The position numbers and the translations under genes were made by a program. A DNA stretch of 19,424 nucleotides from Desulfobulbaceae bacterium (GTDB lineage: Bacteria; Desulfobacterota; Desulfobulbia; Desulfobulbales; SURF-16). The notes under the pieces are model-generated. The model was given only the letters and a program-made list of their open reading frames with translations. It was not told the origin of the DNA and made no database searches. Numbering within the stretch: the stretch's first letter is position 1; each line of letters opens with the position of its first letter. The stretch is taken from positions 1-19,424 of the forward strand of contig JALNXE010000083.1 of the NCBI GenBank assembly GCA_023230525.1, read 5' to 3'. Shown in pieces: positions 1-7,680 of this stretch.

Positions 1-62
1 AAGACAGATGAACTTTCATAAACGCCCCGCCGCTCGCGGCTACTACGTGTCAACCCGCATTA
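1..62 (-). other. Possible 3' exon of the interrupted IS1380 transposase
   Basis: If the intron ends at the AC dinucleotide at 64-63, the bases from 62 down to 1 are the downstream exon. Joining the upstream exon (...ACTGTTA) to TAATGC gives an Ile codon after Arg-Thr-Val. This is the residue I would expect from memory in IS1380 transposases (RTVI). The frame then meets TAG after five more codons. A different frame gives a hydrophobic and basic peptide (VVAASGGAFMKVHLS) that could be a decayed transposase C-terminus. Either the exon has a frameshift, or my boundary is wrong, or the IS continues beyond the window in altered form. Confidence 0.3.
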
Positions 63-96
63 GTCACATTTCCCTCGTCGTCTCCGGCCCCTCACA

Positions 97-129
97 GAAC
101 CGTGCTTGCGCTATTTACGCACACGGCTC
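97..129 (-). ncRNA. Group II intron domain V
   Basis: Read on the minus strand from 129, the sequence starts GAGCCGTGTGCG and ends GCAAGCACGGTTC. The outer arms GAGCCGTG and CACGGTTC pair, allowing one G-U pair, and an inner stem is closed by a short loop. This is the usual 33-34 nt shape of the catalytic domain V (AGC-type triad side near the 5' arm, bulge toward the 3' arm). It begins 13 bases after the RT stop codon, the normal place for domain V. Confidence 0.85.
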
Positions 130-142
130 CTCATCAGTACCT

Positions 143-1471
143 TCATTTCGAAATGAACAGGTTCACCCTTATACGCGGCGCCGGTAGAGGATATTTCGCA
201 AGGAGCAGCTTAAATTTCTCCCAGCTCATGCATCCTCTCTTTCCCCGTCGGTTAAGCCATTTGAAAAGCAGCTTCCGGGCTTCGTGAGCGAATCTGGCGA
301 TTCCCGCCGAGTTGTCGGTCACCCCATAGTAGGCATAGTGCCCCCGAAGTTTCGCCACGACAAACTTCATCAGTACCGGGGTAGGCAGCGTCCGGCTCGC
401 CTTCAGCCACTCCTTGAGCCCCCTCAGTTTGGCCCTGAACTTCTTTCGCGAGGTGACGCGCTTCATACGGAAACGCTTTCTGTCTTGCGTCCGGCTACAA
501 AAATGTGTCAGCCCCAGAAAGTCGAAGGTCTCAGGCTTACCGCCCTGCCTTCTCGTCTTCAGCTCCGCCAGCGGCCCGAACTCTATAATCTTGGTCTTCT
601 CGGGCGCCACTTCCAGTCCGAATTTTCCCAGCCGTTCGTCCAGTTCCGCCCTGAATCTCGTTGCGTCCGACTCTCGCCGAAAGCAGGCTACAAAATCATC
701 AGCGTATCGAATAAGCCGTGCACGACCATCGCACGTCCTGGCAAAACTTCGGGTAAACCACAGATCAAGACTATAGTGAAGATAGATATTGGCCAGTATC
801 GGAGAGATAATCCCTCCCTGCGGAGTCCCCTTCTCTGTTGCCACAAGCAATCCATCTTCAAGAACTCCGGCGGTCAGAAAGCGCTTCACGTAGCGCAGCA
901 CCCGCTTGTCGGCAATGCGGTGACCGAGGAACTCCATCATCCAGTCATGCTGGACATTATCGAAGAAACCCTTAATATCGGCCTCAACGATGTAGTTGAT
1001 GCTTCCCCCTTCCACCTCCTGGCTCAGCGAGCGCAGTGCGTCGTGGCAGCCGCGCTCAGGACGGAAACCGTAGGAGTCCTCTATGAAATCTGCCTCATAG
1101 ATTGCTTCCAGTATCTTCTCCAGTCCCGCCTGCACCAGCTTGTCTTCCAGTGCCGGAATCCCCAGCGGCCTCTGTTTTGTACTTCCCGGTTTCGGGATAT
1201 ATACCCTGCGCACCGGTTGCGGAATGTACGACATCTTGTGCAGCCGTCCGACCAGTGTGGACAGATTGGCAGCCAAGTCCTTGCCGTACTCTTCCTTGGT
1301 GACCTTGTCTATGCCAGAGGCGGCGTCCTTGCGCAGTCCCTCAAAGCATTCCCACAGCAACTCTTCGTCCATCAGATGAAAAAGACTGGTGAACTTGCAC
1401 TTCGGGTCACTGCGGGCCTTCTCTGCTATCCGTTGCAGTTTTGTTCCCACGTTCTCTCTGTTACTGGGCAC
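143..1471 (-). CDS. ltrA: Group II intron-encoded reverse transcriptase/maturase
   Basis: This is a 442-residue intron-encoded protein that splices its host intron RNA and copies it into DNA during retrohoming. The RT fingers/palm region spans about residues 80-330. Visible RT motifs are RPLGIP (101-106), the GFRPERGCHDAL block (135-146), ADIKGFFDNV (164-173), the GTPQGG block (215-220) and the catalytic YADD box (256-259). The thumb/maturase X domain (GIIM) covers about 345-430 and ends in NRRGKRG...W and YPLPAPRI. No HNH endonuclease domain follows, so it belongs to the En-minus intron proteins, which depend on host nicks or replication forks for priming. The start is GTG at 1471, with AAGGAG about nine bases upstream. 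It lies within domain IV of the intron. All catalytic motifs are intact, so it could be active. Confidence 0.95.
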   Translation of the reverse strand: MPSNRENVGTKLQRIAEKARSDPKCKFTSLFHLMDEELLWECFEGLRKDAASGIDKVTKEEYGKDLAANLSTLVGRLHKMSYIPQPVRRVYIPKPGSTKQRPLGIPALEDKLVQAGLEKILEAIYEADFIEDSYGFRPERGCHDALRSLSQEVEGGSINYIVEADIKGFFDNVQHDWMMEFLGHRIADKRVLRYVKRFLTAGVLEDGLLVATEKGTPQGGIISPILANIYLHYSLDLWFTRSFARTCDGRARLIRYADDFVACFRRESDATRFRAELDERLGKFGLEVAPEKTKIIEFGPLAELKTRRQGGKPETFDFLGLTHFCSRTQDRKRFRMKRVTSRKKFRAKLRGLKEWLKASRTLPTPVLMKFVVAKLRGHYAYYGVTDNSAGIARFAHEARKLLFKWLNRRGKRGCMSWEKFKLLLAKYPLPAPRIRVNLFISK

Positions 1472-1924
1472 AGCTCGTGTCTCCTTGCCAACGGTTGTTC
1501 TGATGTGGCGCCCTTTCCTCCAGCAGCGTTACCCGCCTTCATCGGTACTACGACGCCATCCGACTCCCTGAACCCCATTTGCCTTCCTCCCTTTATTATC
1601 AGTTGTCCGGCATACTCACTTCCCTGCAAGGGGATTCAGGGCCTCCCGGGTTGCCGCATATTCGCCATGTCCGACATGCCATGCTCTCTGACCCCGGGGA
1701 AGCGGTCTCAGGCTTGCCAATACGCCCGGACCGTGTTGATTTCCATCACGTTAAAGACGTCATCCTTCCCGGAATTTTCAATTTCGGGGCTCAATCACTT
1801 CAGCCTTTCGGCTTACGGCCTATCGGCTCGCTGTCCTACGCTTAACCACGGAAGTTACCCCCAGCGGTCCAAGGACTTGCTACCCGGTGGGTGGCTAGCC
1901 CTTCCGGGGCGGGCCTCGCACCCG

Positions 1925-3151
1925 CTAAAATATGCGACCTTGCCCGGCCGCACTAACAGTACGAATTCTCCTGCGTTTTGCCGAGTGCCGCACTGGTGAG
2001 CGATCACCGAGAAGGCCAAGCTGGCCGATAAACCGCAAGATGTTATAAGCCAAGCCGGCCAAGGACATGATCAAGGAATTGGTCGCAAATTTTCCCGAAG
2101 GCAACCGCTCAAGATCCATGTCGGTTTTAAATTCGCTGTGGAACTGCTCGCTTGTGCCGTGGTCCCGGTAGAGCTTGATGATCTCTTTTTCCGGCAGGTA
2201 AAGGGATGTCCACCAGCCCTCAAGTTCTATATCCGGCACCAGCAGCAACTGGCCGCGTTTGTCAATGGTACGTTCAATCACGCGGACGATCAGGCGGGTG
2301 CTGAACTCCTTGCCCTCGTGCTCCTGAAGCTGGTTGAAACTGAATACGGCAACCCGTTTACCGCGTCGTGGTTCGCTCACTTCTCCTTCTTGCAGCCCAC
2401 GGGCCAGCCAAGCGAAACGGTCCTGCTTGCGGGGATTCCATTTCAGGATGTAATCGACCTTTTTGTGGCCATAAAGCGTTGCTCGGGTCTCGACAGCATC
2501 GTGGCCGGAGTCAAGCCTGAAAAGCAGGGGGTTCTTGGTTAACGACCTGGCGCGGGAGATGGTTTCCTGCAGGAAGGGGATGAAATTGTTTTGGCTGTGC
2601 TGGCTTCCCTCCCGGAACTCAAGATTAATACACCAACCTTCCTCTCCCATGTAGGCGGCTATTGGCGCATAGCCGTCATAACCGTGATAGGTATGCTTGG
2701 AACCTTCTTTTTTGGTGCCGGAGTTGTCCATGCAAAAGACGTCCATATCGACGGCAACATGCCCCATGACCAGCGGCGTCACTTTGCCTTTGGCATTGCG
2801 GATGAACTCCTTGTAGGTTGAGGAGACAAGCGGCTGGAAAACTGTTGCGGTTTCGTCCAGGCGCTGCCGCAAGGTCTCGGGAGAAGGAACAGCTTTTATG
2901 CCAAGGGATTGCTGGAAATACTTGTCCTCTTTCATGTCGGCAATGGCTTCGAAATCGCTTTTGCCAAGTGAGAGCAGCCCGAGATAACTGCGAATGACAT
3001 CGGTATTGGCAATGTCCTTGGTGTCGGGTATCGCCTTTTTCAGCCTGGCGTTCAAGCTGGTAAAGCGATTGATACCGAGCCCGACCAGGGCCAGGCCGGA
3101 ATGAGAGGTATAAAATTCGTCCGATGAGCGTTCAAGAATAAATCGTTTCAT
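1925..3151 (-). CDS. IS1380-family transposase, interrupted by the group II intron after codon 399
   Basis: This is a DDE transposase of the IS1380 (DUF4372/Tnp_DDE_IS1380-like) type. The proposed catalytic residues are Asp135 or Asp137 in HVAVDMDVF, Asp214 in FRLDSGHDA and an acidic residue in the EQFHSEFKTD block (335-344). The block LERLPSGKFATN and the tail PVRHSAKRRRIRTV are typical of the family. The start is ATG at 3151 with AGGTG six bases upstream. Real transposase sequence ends at Val399 (base 1954). The remaining nine codons to the stop at 1925 are intron RNA read through (SAAGQGRIF). Full-length members are usually about 430-460 residues, so roughly the last 30-60 are missing. The protein is made intact only if the intron splices and the 3' exon is sound, so it is probably inactive. 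Confidence 0.9.
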   Translation of the reverse strand: MKRFILERSSDEFYTSHSGLALVGLGINRFTSLNARLKKAIPDTKDIANTDVIRSYLGLLSLGKSDFEAIADMKEDKYFQQSLGIKAVPSPETLRQRLDETATVFQPLVSSTYKEFIRNAKGKVTPLVMGHVAVDMDVFCMDNSGTKKEGSKHTYHGYDGYAPIAAYMGEEGWCINLEFREGSQHSQNNFIPFLQETISRARSLTKNPLLFRLDSGHDAVETRATLYGHKKVDYILKWNPRKQDRFAWLARGLQEGEVSEPRRGKRVAVFSFNQLQEHEGKEFSTRLIVRVIERTIDKRGQLLLVPDIELEGWWTSLYLPEKEIIKLYRDHGTSEQFHSEFKTDMDLERLPSGKFATNSLIMSLAGLAYNILRFIGQLGLLGDRSPVRHSAKRRRIRTVSAAGQGRIF

Positions 3152-3186
3152 TTTTTCACCTGCAGAGTGATGTTTTTAGACAGGCG

Positions 3187-3200
3187 AATATTGCAATATT
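3187..3200. other. 14-bp perfect palindrome in the IS leader
   Basis: The sequence AATATTGCAATATT equals its own reverse complement. It lies 36 bases upstream of the transposase start codon, in AT-rich leader DNA. It could be an operator, an AT-rich promoter element or chance. Only the symmetry itself is directly seen. Confidence 0.4.
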
Positions 3201-3243
3201 TTTTGTTAAATTTCAACATGTTATTTGATTATGCAGACGATTT

Positions 3244-3438
3244 TTACTGCAAAAATTTCACGGATTCAGGTTCAGTTTCTAATCTTGGCGAATTACTCCT
3301 CTGGATAGCTGCTTCCTTTTCATCAATAAATTCCATTTCAAGAAAAATATCTGAACGGGAATGAGGACTGCCACCTGGACCTACCTCAAGAACTTTATCA
3401 GAAAACGCGATATTTAATGTGCGCTTCTTGAAAATCAT
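3244..3438 (-). pseudogene. SAM-dependent methyltransferase, 5' fragment truncated by the IS
   Basis: The 64-codon remnant begins at ATG 3438, with GGAG six bases upstream. The frame can be extended to 3489, but the internal start has the better ribosome-binding site. It shows the SAM-binding motif I KVLEVGPGGSPH, followed by RSDIFLEMEF and an acidic/Arg stretch ending RLETEP. This order (glycine loop, then an Asp-containing strand, then a QR...P.ETD-like segment) is typical of class I methyltransferases of the Methyltransf_11 type found in polysaccharide clusters. After about codon 58 the frame runs into the IS end and stops at TAA (3244-3246). The rest of the gene is absent from this window, either displaced beyond the IS or deleted. 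It presumably once methylated a sugar or was part of glycan modification, given the downstream cluster; that is inference. Confidence 0.65.
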
Positions 3439-3583
3439 CGCAGACTCCGTATAAATAAACTTATTTTTGCCACATCTGCATAAAATCAATAAATTACGTC
3501 AACTCAAGAAGTTAAACAAAAAAAATGATAGAGCTGGCTAACAAAAAATCAAACGTAGGTATTCAGGACTTGGCCAATAGCCA

Positions 3584-4477
3584 TCACAACTTCACATATT
3601 CATCAGGCACTGGGGTGTACATTTCGTATTTGCTTGATTTAAACCATTTTCTTGGCGCAACAACGATTTTCTCATGATGTGGGTTAAGCCATGATGCCCA
3701 CCAGGAAAAACCGCTGTTCGCTATGACGTTGTGATTACAGTGGCTCATCAATCGCATATCTTCATGTCCCGAGAGAGGGCCGTTACAATCAACGAAGGTA
3801 CAGGGGAAAGGTATTTTTAGATTATCCTTGACCCAATTCAGGTCATCGCTGAAAACAAAAAAATGCGGGTCTTTAACCCGGGCTGCAATAAACTGCATGG
3901 CACCCTGATAATATTCCAAACTGCACGTGCCGTGAATACTATTAGTTTTCACATCGTTAGCGTAATCGCCTCGCCTGACATGAAGGCTTGCAGACTCACA
4001 AGACATGATCTTCTCGAGGAAAATTCTATTTTCCCCTGTGGCTGGATTCTTGAAAGTAAAGTCCGAGCGAATGATCGATTCGATATCCGCGAAATAATGC
4101 CAACTGTTCCAATTACCGTCCAAATAAACATCATCATGCAGGTTAAGGATGTCCGGGTCAAAATGAATATGTTTTTCCCTTACATAGCTCTTCGGGCGTT
4201 TCGGCTTGTTGTGAAAAAGACGATGAACAAAGCCGGCAAGCTTTCCTTGCTGGACCATGGTTAACTTTGCAATTTCATCAGGAGTAGCAAAAGACTCTTC
4301 TATGTTGAAAACACTTAAACCATACTGTCGGAAATCAATATCACTTCTTTCGTGATAGACGCTAAACCCTGCGATATCCAACTTCAATTGTGTGCCAACT
4401 ACCTGGGACAATCTGCGACCTGCAGCATAGGGAAACATCTGGTTGGCTAAGCCGCCATGCAGTCTTACAATTACCAT
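3584..4477 (-). CDS. Glycosyltransferase family 11, alpha-1,2-fucosyltransferase-like
   Basis: This 297-residue cytoplasmic GT-B protein transfers L-fucose from GDP-fucose to a galactose-type acceptor in known family members. It has the GT11 N-terminal signature VRLHGGLANQMFPYAAGR (4-21), the HVRRGDY box (166-172, the GDP-fucose binding arginine loop), FSDD (209-212) and the C-terminal ANSGFSWWASWL block (253-264). Length is normal for the family (about 280-300). The start is ATG at 4477 behind a weak purine-rich leader (GGAAAAAGATTAA). It is the last gene of the minus-strand glycan cluster, 85 bases downstream of the aminotransferase, and is visibly more AT-rich than the rml genes, which fits lateral acquisition. 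No GDP-fucose synthesis genes (gmd, fcl) are in the window, so the donor must come from elsewhere, or the donor differs. Confidence 0.85.
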   Translation of the reverse strand: MVIVRLHGGLANQMFPYAAGRRLSQVVGTQLKLDIAGFSVYHERSDIDFRQYGLSVFNIEESFATPDEIAKLTMVQQGKLAGFVHRLFHNKPKRPKSYVREKHIHFDPDILNLHDDVYLDGNWNSWHYFADIESIIRSDFTFKNPATGENRIFLEKIMSCESASLHVRRGDYANDVKTNSIHGTCSLEYYQGAMQFIAARVKDPHFFVFSDDLNWVKDNLKIPFPCTFVDCNGPLSGHEDMRLMSHCNHNVIANSGFSWWASWLNPHHEKIVVAPRKWFKSSKYEMYTPVPDEYVKL

Positions 4478-4494
4478 TTAATCTTTTTCCAAAT

Positions 4495-4516
4495 CTTTTT
4501 TACGGCTCTAAAAAAG
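4495..4516. other. AT-rich inverted repeat between aminotransferase and fucosyltransferase genes
   Basis: CTTTTTTA and TAAAAAAG form an exact 8-bp inverted repeat around the 6-base spacer CGGCTC. In RNA it would be a weak A-U hairpin; in DNA it may act as an UP-like element. It sits 18 bases upstream of the fucosyltransferase start. I see no clear -10 and -35 pair, so a role is not established. Confidence 0.35.
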
Positions 4517-4562
4517 GCTTCGCCCGTTAATTTCCGGCAATTATGTACTTCTGGACGAATTT

Positions 4563-5669
4563 TTAGGCGAGAATCCCGCATAATGTTTCGATGATCCTTT
4601 CGTGGTCGGAAGGAGACAGATGCGGTCCAATAGGCAGACTCAACACCTCTGACTGAATTGTCTCCGTAAGAGGCAGAGAACCATCCGTCATTTGGGTGGA
4701 TGCATAAGCTTTCTGTAAATGAGAGGGGACGGGATAATGAATTATGGTGTGAATACCAGCTGCAAATAGCCTATGTTGCAGGAGGCCGCGGTTCTCAGAT
4801 CTGACCACATAGAGATGCCACACGGGTTCGGCCCATTCAGGAACCAGAGGCAGGATAAGAGAGGTCTGGCGTAACCTGCCCTGATAATGAACAGCGATTT
4901 TCCTGCGGCGTTCATTCCATTCATCAAGACGGGAAAGTTTCACCCGCAGAAAGGCAGCCTGCAATTCATCAAGCCTGGAATTAAACCCAATGATATCATT
5001 GTAATATTTTGTTCCAGATCCATAGTTTCTTAACTTCCGCACCAGTTCCGCCAGGTGAGTGTCGTTGGTGAGGACCGCACCGCCGTCGCCAAAAGCTCCG
5101 AGGTTTTTGCCAGGGTAAAAACTGAAACCGGCCGCATGCCCCAGGCTTCCCGCTTTTCTCCCTTTATAGAGCGCTCCATGGGCCTGGGCTGCGTCCTCAA
5201 TAACCTTGAGATGATATTTCGCAGCTAATGCGTTGATCGGATCCATATCTGCGGTCTGGCCGTAAAGATGAACGGCCATGATCGCTTTGGTTTTTGGTGT
5301 TATGGCCCTTTCCAGAAGAGATGGATTAATATTATATGTATGCTCATCGGGTTCAACCGGAACCGGGATGGCGCCATTATGGGAAACAGCCAGCCACGAT
5401 GCAATATACGTATTGGCCGGCACGATCACCTCATCATTTTTGCCGATGCCGTAAGCATGGAGGATCAGAGAAAGTGCTTCAAGACCGTTGCCAACACCTA
5501 TACAGTGATTCACTCCGCAATAGACGGCAAATTCTTTTTCAAAGGCCTCAACCTCAGAGCCGAGGATGTACCAACCGCTCAGCAGCACCCTTTTGTACGC
5601 TGCGTCTAACTCGTTTTTAAGTTCCTGGTAAGTACTTTTTAAATCCAGGAAAGGAATTTCTTCTGTCAA
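4563..5669 (-). CDS. fdtB: dTDP-3-keto-6-deoxyhexose 3-aminotransferase (DegT/DnrJ/EryC1/StrS family; FdtB/QdtB-like)
   Basis: This 368-residue PLP enzyme would transfer an amino group from glutamate to C3 of dTDP-3-keto-6-deoxyhexose. The family is clear from GNGLEAL (61-67), DEVIVPANTYIAS (79-91), EDAAQAHGA (158-166, Asp159 facing the PLP ring nitrogen), the Schiff-base lysine Lys188 in FSFYPGKNLGAFGDGGA, and GFNSRLDELQAA. The opening IPFLDLKSTY is typical of sugar aminotransferases of the FdtB/QdtB/DesV branch. The start is TTG at 5669; an in-frame TGA lies a few codons upstream and no ATG is available, and GGGA is present about nine bases before it. The gene lies 81 bases downstream of the bifunctional ketoisomerase/acetyltransferase gene, which makes the step before and the step after it. 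FdtB (Fuc3N) versus QdtB (Qui3N) cannot be decided from sequence by eye. Confidence 0.85.
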   Translation of the reverse strand: MTEEIPFLDLKSTYQELKNELDAAYKRVLLSGWYILGSEVEAFEKEFAVYCGVNHCIGVGNGLEALSLILHAYGIGKNDEVIVPANTYIASWLAVSHNGAIPVPVEPDEHTYNINPSLLERAITPKTKAIMAVHLYGQTADMDPINALAAKYHLKVIEDAAQAHGALYKGRKAGSLGHAAGFSFYPGKNLGAFGDGGAVLTNDTHLAELVRKLRNYGSGTKYYNDIIGFNSRLDELQAAFLRVKLSRLDEWNERRRKIAVHYQGRLRQTSLILPLVPEWAEPVWHLYVVRSENRGLLQHRLFAAGIHTIIHYPVPSHLQKAYASTQMTDGSLPLTETIQSEVLSLPIGPHLSPSDHERIIETLCGILA

Positions 5670-5750
5670 AATGAAAGATCCCGCAAATAGTCATTAACAC
5701 AAAGTCAGGTGACAATTAAGCAACGGCATAATCGCTGAGCAATGCCCAAC

Positions 5751-6701
5751 TTAATCTTTAGAAGCTCCATCGGAAACCATTTCAAGATATTGATTGTAAT
5801 CCCTGATATAATCTTCCGCTTCATACTTTTCTGAAGCAAGCGCCAGCAATACAGCATCCGGAGAATATTTATAATGTATCCTCCACACAAGTGGCGGGAC
5901 ATGAACGCCGATATTGGCTGAATTGAGAAGAATTTCCCCTCTGTTTTTACCATCATCAACCACGAGAGAACATGACCCTTTCACACAGACGAGAAACTCA
6001 TGCAGTTTTTTGTGGGCATGCTCCCCGCGGATCTCTTTGGAAGGGACATCAAAGACCATGAAGAACCTCTTCGGAATAAAAGGCAAAAACTGGCCATATT
6101 CAGCAAAGGTAAGACTGCCGCGCAGGTCGGTAATCAATGGGAGTGAAAAAATTGTAACTCCCTTTACCATTGCGTCAGGCGCCGTCTTCTTTTCGCCGCA
6201 AGTAATAGCAGCTGGAGTTGAACGTTGAGTTTTCGATGGAGTTGCATAGGAGGTAATGCGGGCCGGATTACCGATTACAATGGCATATGGAGGCACGTCT
6301 TTGGTAACCACCGCTCCGGCGCCAACCATGGCATCTTTGCCGATGGTGACACCTGGAAGAATTGTGGCGTTTGCGCCGATGGATGCTCCTTGGCGGATTA
6401 CTGTTCTGGAAAATTTTTCAGGGTACTGCTTGCTGCGCGGGAAAAGATCATTGGTCAGCGTAACGTTCGGGCCGATAAACACGTCATTTTCTATGGTGAT
6501 GCCGTCCCATACCTGAACACCACATTTGATGGTGACCCTATCGCCGATCCTGACATCGTTTTCAATAAACACATAATCGCATATATTGCAGTCCCGGCCA
6601 ATGCGGGCACCAGGCAGAACATGGGCAAATGCCCATATTCTCGTTTCATCACCGATAAACTGAGATTCAACGATTGACTGCGGATGTTTGAAATATCCCA
6701 T
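5751..6701 (-). CDS. Bifunctional dTDP-sugar N-acetyltransferase / 3,4-ketoisomerase (FdtD/WxcM-like fusion)
   Basis: This 316-residue two-domain protein has a left-handed beta-helix at about residues 5-150: repeated [IV]G.n hexapeptides, GPNVTLTNDLFPRS, then GASIGANATILPGVTIGKDA and the end block AIVIGNPARI. That domain is an acyl-CoA dependent sugar N-acetyltransferase. A linker (about 150-180) leads to a cupin at 181-310 with REGD-like LTDLRGSLTFAE, FDVPSKEIRGEHAHKKLHE and the catalytic HAH (228-230). The cupin matches the FdtA/QdtA/WxcM 3,4-ketoisomerases, which turn dTDP-4-keto-6-deoxyglucose into the 3-keto isomer. A characterised relative with this fusion is FdtD of Shewanella denitrificans. 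It supplies the substrate of the neighbouring aminotransferase and acetylates its product. The start is ATG at 6701. Isomerase stereochemistry (galacto or gluco) cannot be read by eye. Confidence 0.88.
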   Translation of the reverse strand: MGYFKHPQSIVESQFIGDETRIWAFAHVLPGARIGRDCNICDYVFIENDVRIGDRVTIKCGVQVWDGITIENDVFIGPNVTLTNDLFPRSKQYPEKFSRTVIRQGASIGANATILPGVTIGKDAMVGAGAVVTKDVPPYAIVIGNPARITSYATPSKTQRSTPAAITCGEKKTAPDAMVKGVTIFSLPLITDLRGSLTFAEYGQFLPFIPKRFFMVFDVPSKEIRGEHAHKKLHEFLVCVKGSCSLVVDDGKNRGEILLNSANIGVHVPPLVWRIHYKYSPDAVLLALASEKYEAEDYIRDYNQYLEMVSDGASKD

Positions 6702-6756
6702 GTATGGTGCCGGTTCTCTCTATGATTTTATTGTGACGAGGACAAAGCCTTCTCAT

Positions 6757-7680
6757 CTAATCTATAATTCCCCGTATCCGCAATAACAATAAATGCCATA
6801 ACAATCGAATATCCCGCCATGAATATTCCACGGCCCCGGCAAATAATTTTTTCTCTAGATTAGAAGGAGGAGTACTGGTTTTATTAAGATATCTTCCCAA
6901 CAGAAGATACTGTCTTGTCAGTTGATGCCGTATCAGTTTTTTGTAGGGAGCTAGTTGCGGGATCTCTTCGAGATATTTGCGATAGAGTAACACCTTGTCC
7001 GCCCGGGCAACATGCGGATTGGTTCGAGAGGAATTCGTCTGATGCTGCCTGAGACAGTAAACAGGGACATCAACGAATTTGATCGGCCCGGCCAGATAGA
7101 GGAGCAACTGCGGATCAAGATCCTCGCAATACTGATACCTCACGTCAAATCCGCCAATATTTTTGAATAGTTCAGTCCTGGCCATAAGGGTATGGATAGG
7201 CAGGTTTACTCCCTTAATAAACTCCGGAATGGGATCAGCCAGTTCGAAAAGGCGACGCCGCTTTGCGTCCATGACCCGCTGACCAGAAACCTTGTCTCCG
7301 GTCAACTGGAGAGCATCACCGAATACAGCTACGCAATCAGGGTTTGCAAGCAAATATGCGGCTCTACCGGATAGACTGCCGGGGGGGAGATAATCATCAG
7401 AGGCAAGGAGACAGAAAAATTCACCCTCAGCAATTTTCAAACCCTCGTTAAGTGTTTTTATAAGGCCTTTATTCGGCCTGGAAATAAAACGAAAACCTCG
7501 CTTTTCCCGATAAAAATCAGAGAGTATCTGCGGACTCCTATCTGTTGATCCATCATCAATGACGACGAGATCAATGTACGGCCAATCCTGAGTCAGAACA
7601 CTTTCTATGGCGTTCACGACATAAGCCTGATGGTTGTAGGATGGTATGACAACAGATATTTTTTTGTTTTTTATTTTCAA
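6757..7680 (-). CDS. Glycosyltransferase family 2
   Basis: This 307-residue GT-A enzyme acts on the cytoplasmic face. The N-terminal nucleotide-sugar domain shows VVIPSYNHQAYV (10-21), DDGS (42-45) and the metal-binding DD in LLASDD (90-95). An acidic CEDLDP block follows, as the usual catalytic ED region. The C-terminal end carries RHQLTRQYLLLGRYL and WRDIRLLWHLLLL. The start is TTG at 7680, because an in-frame TAA lies close upstream and no ATG exists near the motif. It is clearly related to the GT2 at 9424-10323 over its whole length, including the C-terminal helix, so the two look like a duplicated pair with changed acceptor or donor. The donor sugar is unknown; N-acetylated 3-amino sugars or rhamnose made in this locus are candidates by context. 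Confidence 0.85.
   Translation of the reverse strand: MKIKNKKISVVIPSYNHQAYVVNAIESVLTQDWPYIDLVVIDDGSTDRSPQILSDFYREKRGFRFISRPNKGLIKTLNEGLKIAEGEFFCLLASDDYLPPGSLSGRAAYLLANPDCVAVFGDALQLTGDKVSGQRVMDAKRRRLFELADPIPEFIKGVNLPIHTLMARTELFKNIGGFDVRYQYCEDLDPQLLLYLAGPIKFVDVPVYCLRQHQTNSSRTNPHVARADKVLLYRKYLEEIPQLAPYKKLIRHQLTRQYLLLGRYLNKTSTPPSNLEKKLFAGAVEYSWRDIRLLWHLLLLRIRGIID

Larger units (their letters stand above)
63..1953 (-). mobile_element. Group II intron (retrotransposable), inserted in an IS1380 transposase gene
   Basis: On the minus strand the element begins at 1953 with GTGCGGCC, matching the group II 5' consensus GTGYG. It encodes a maturase-type reverse transcriptase and carries a recognisable domain V at 129-97. 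The 5' boundary is well fixed because the transposase reading frame is normal up to ...Arg-Thr-Val at 1954 and turns into intron sequence immediately after. The roughly 480 bases between 1953 and the RT start hold domains I to IV of the ribozyme and no separate gene. The 3' boundary is tentative: I placed it at the AC at 64-63, since group II introns usually end in AY. Domain VI, the branch-point stem between 96 and the 3' end, has no obvious paired arm, so the 3' end may be divergent or truncated. Confidence 0.8.
1..3262 (-). mobile_element. IS1380-family insertion sequence carrying the intron (left end outside window)
   Basis: The element consists of the transposase and about 100 bases of AT-rich leader. 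The right-hand end must lie between the methyltransferase coding sequence and the transposase. On the minus strand a candidate terminus begins CCGTGAAATTTTTGCAG near 3262-3246, after which the methyltransferase frame loses similarity. The other end is not visible, so terminal inverted repeats and target duplication cannot be confirmed. A 14-bp perfect palindrome (AATATTGCAATATT, 3187-3200) lies in the leader and may be a promoter or transposase-binding element. Confidence 0.55.

Noticed and set aside
284..1999. A 571-codon plus-strand frame across the intron.
   Set aside because: It is opposite the clear reverse transcriptase, which has all RT motifs, and its own sequence shows no domain.
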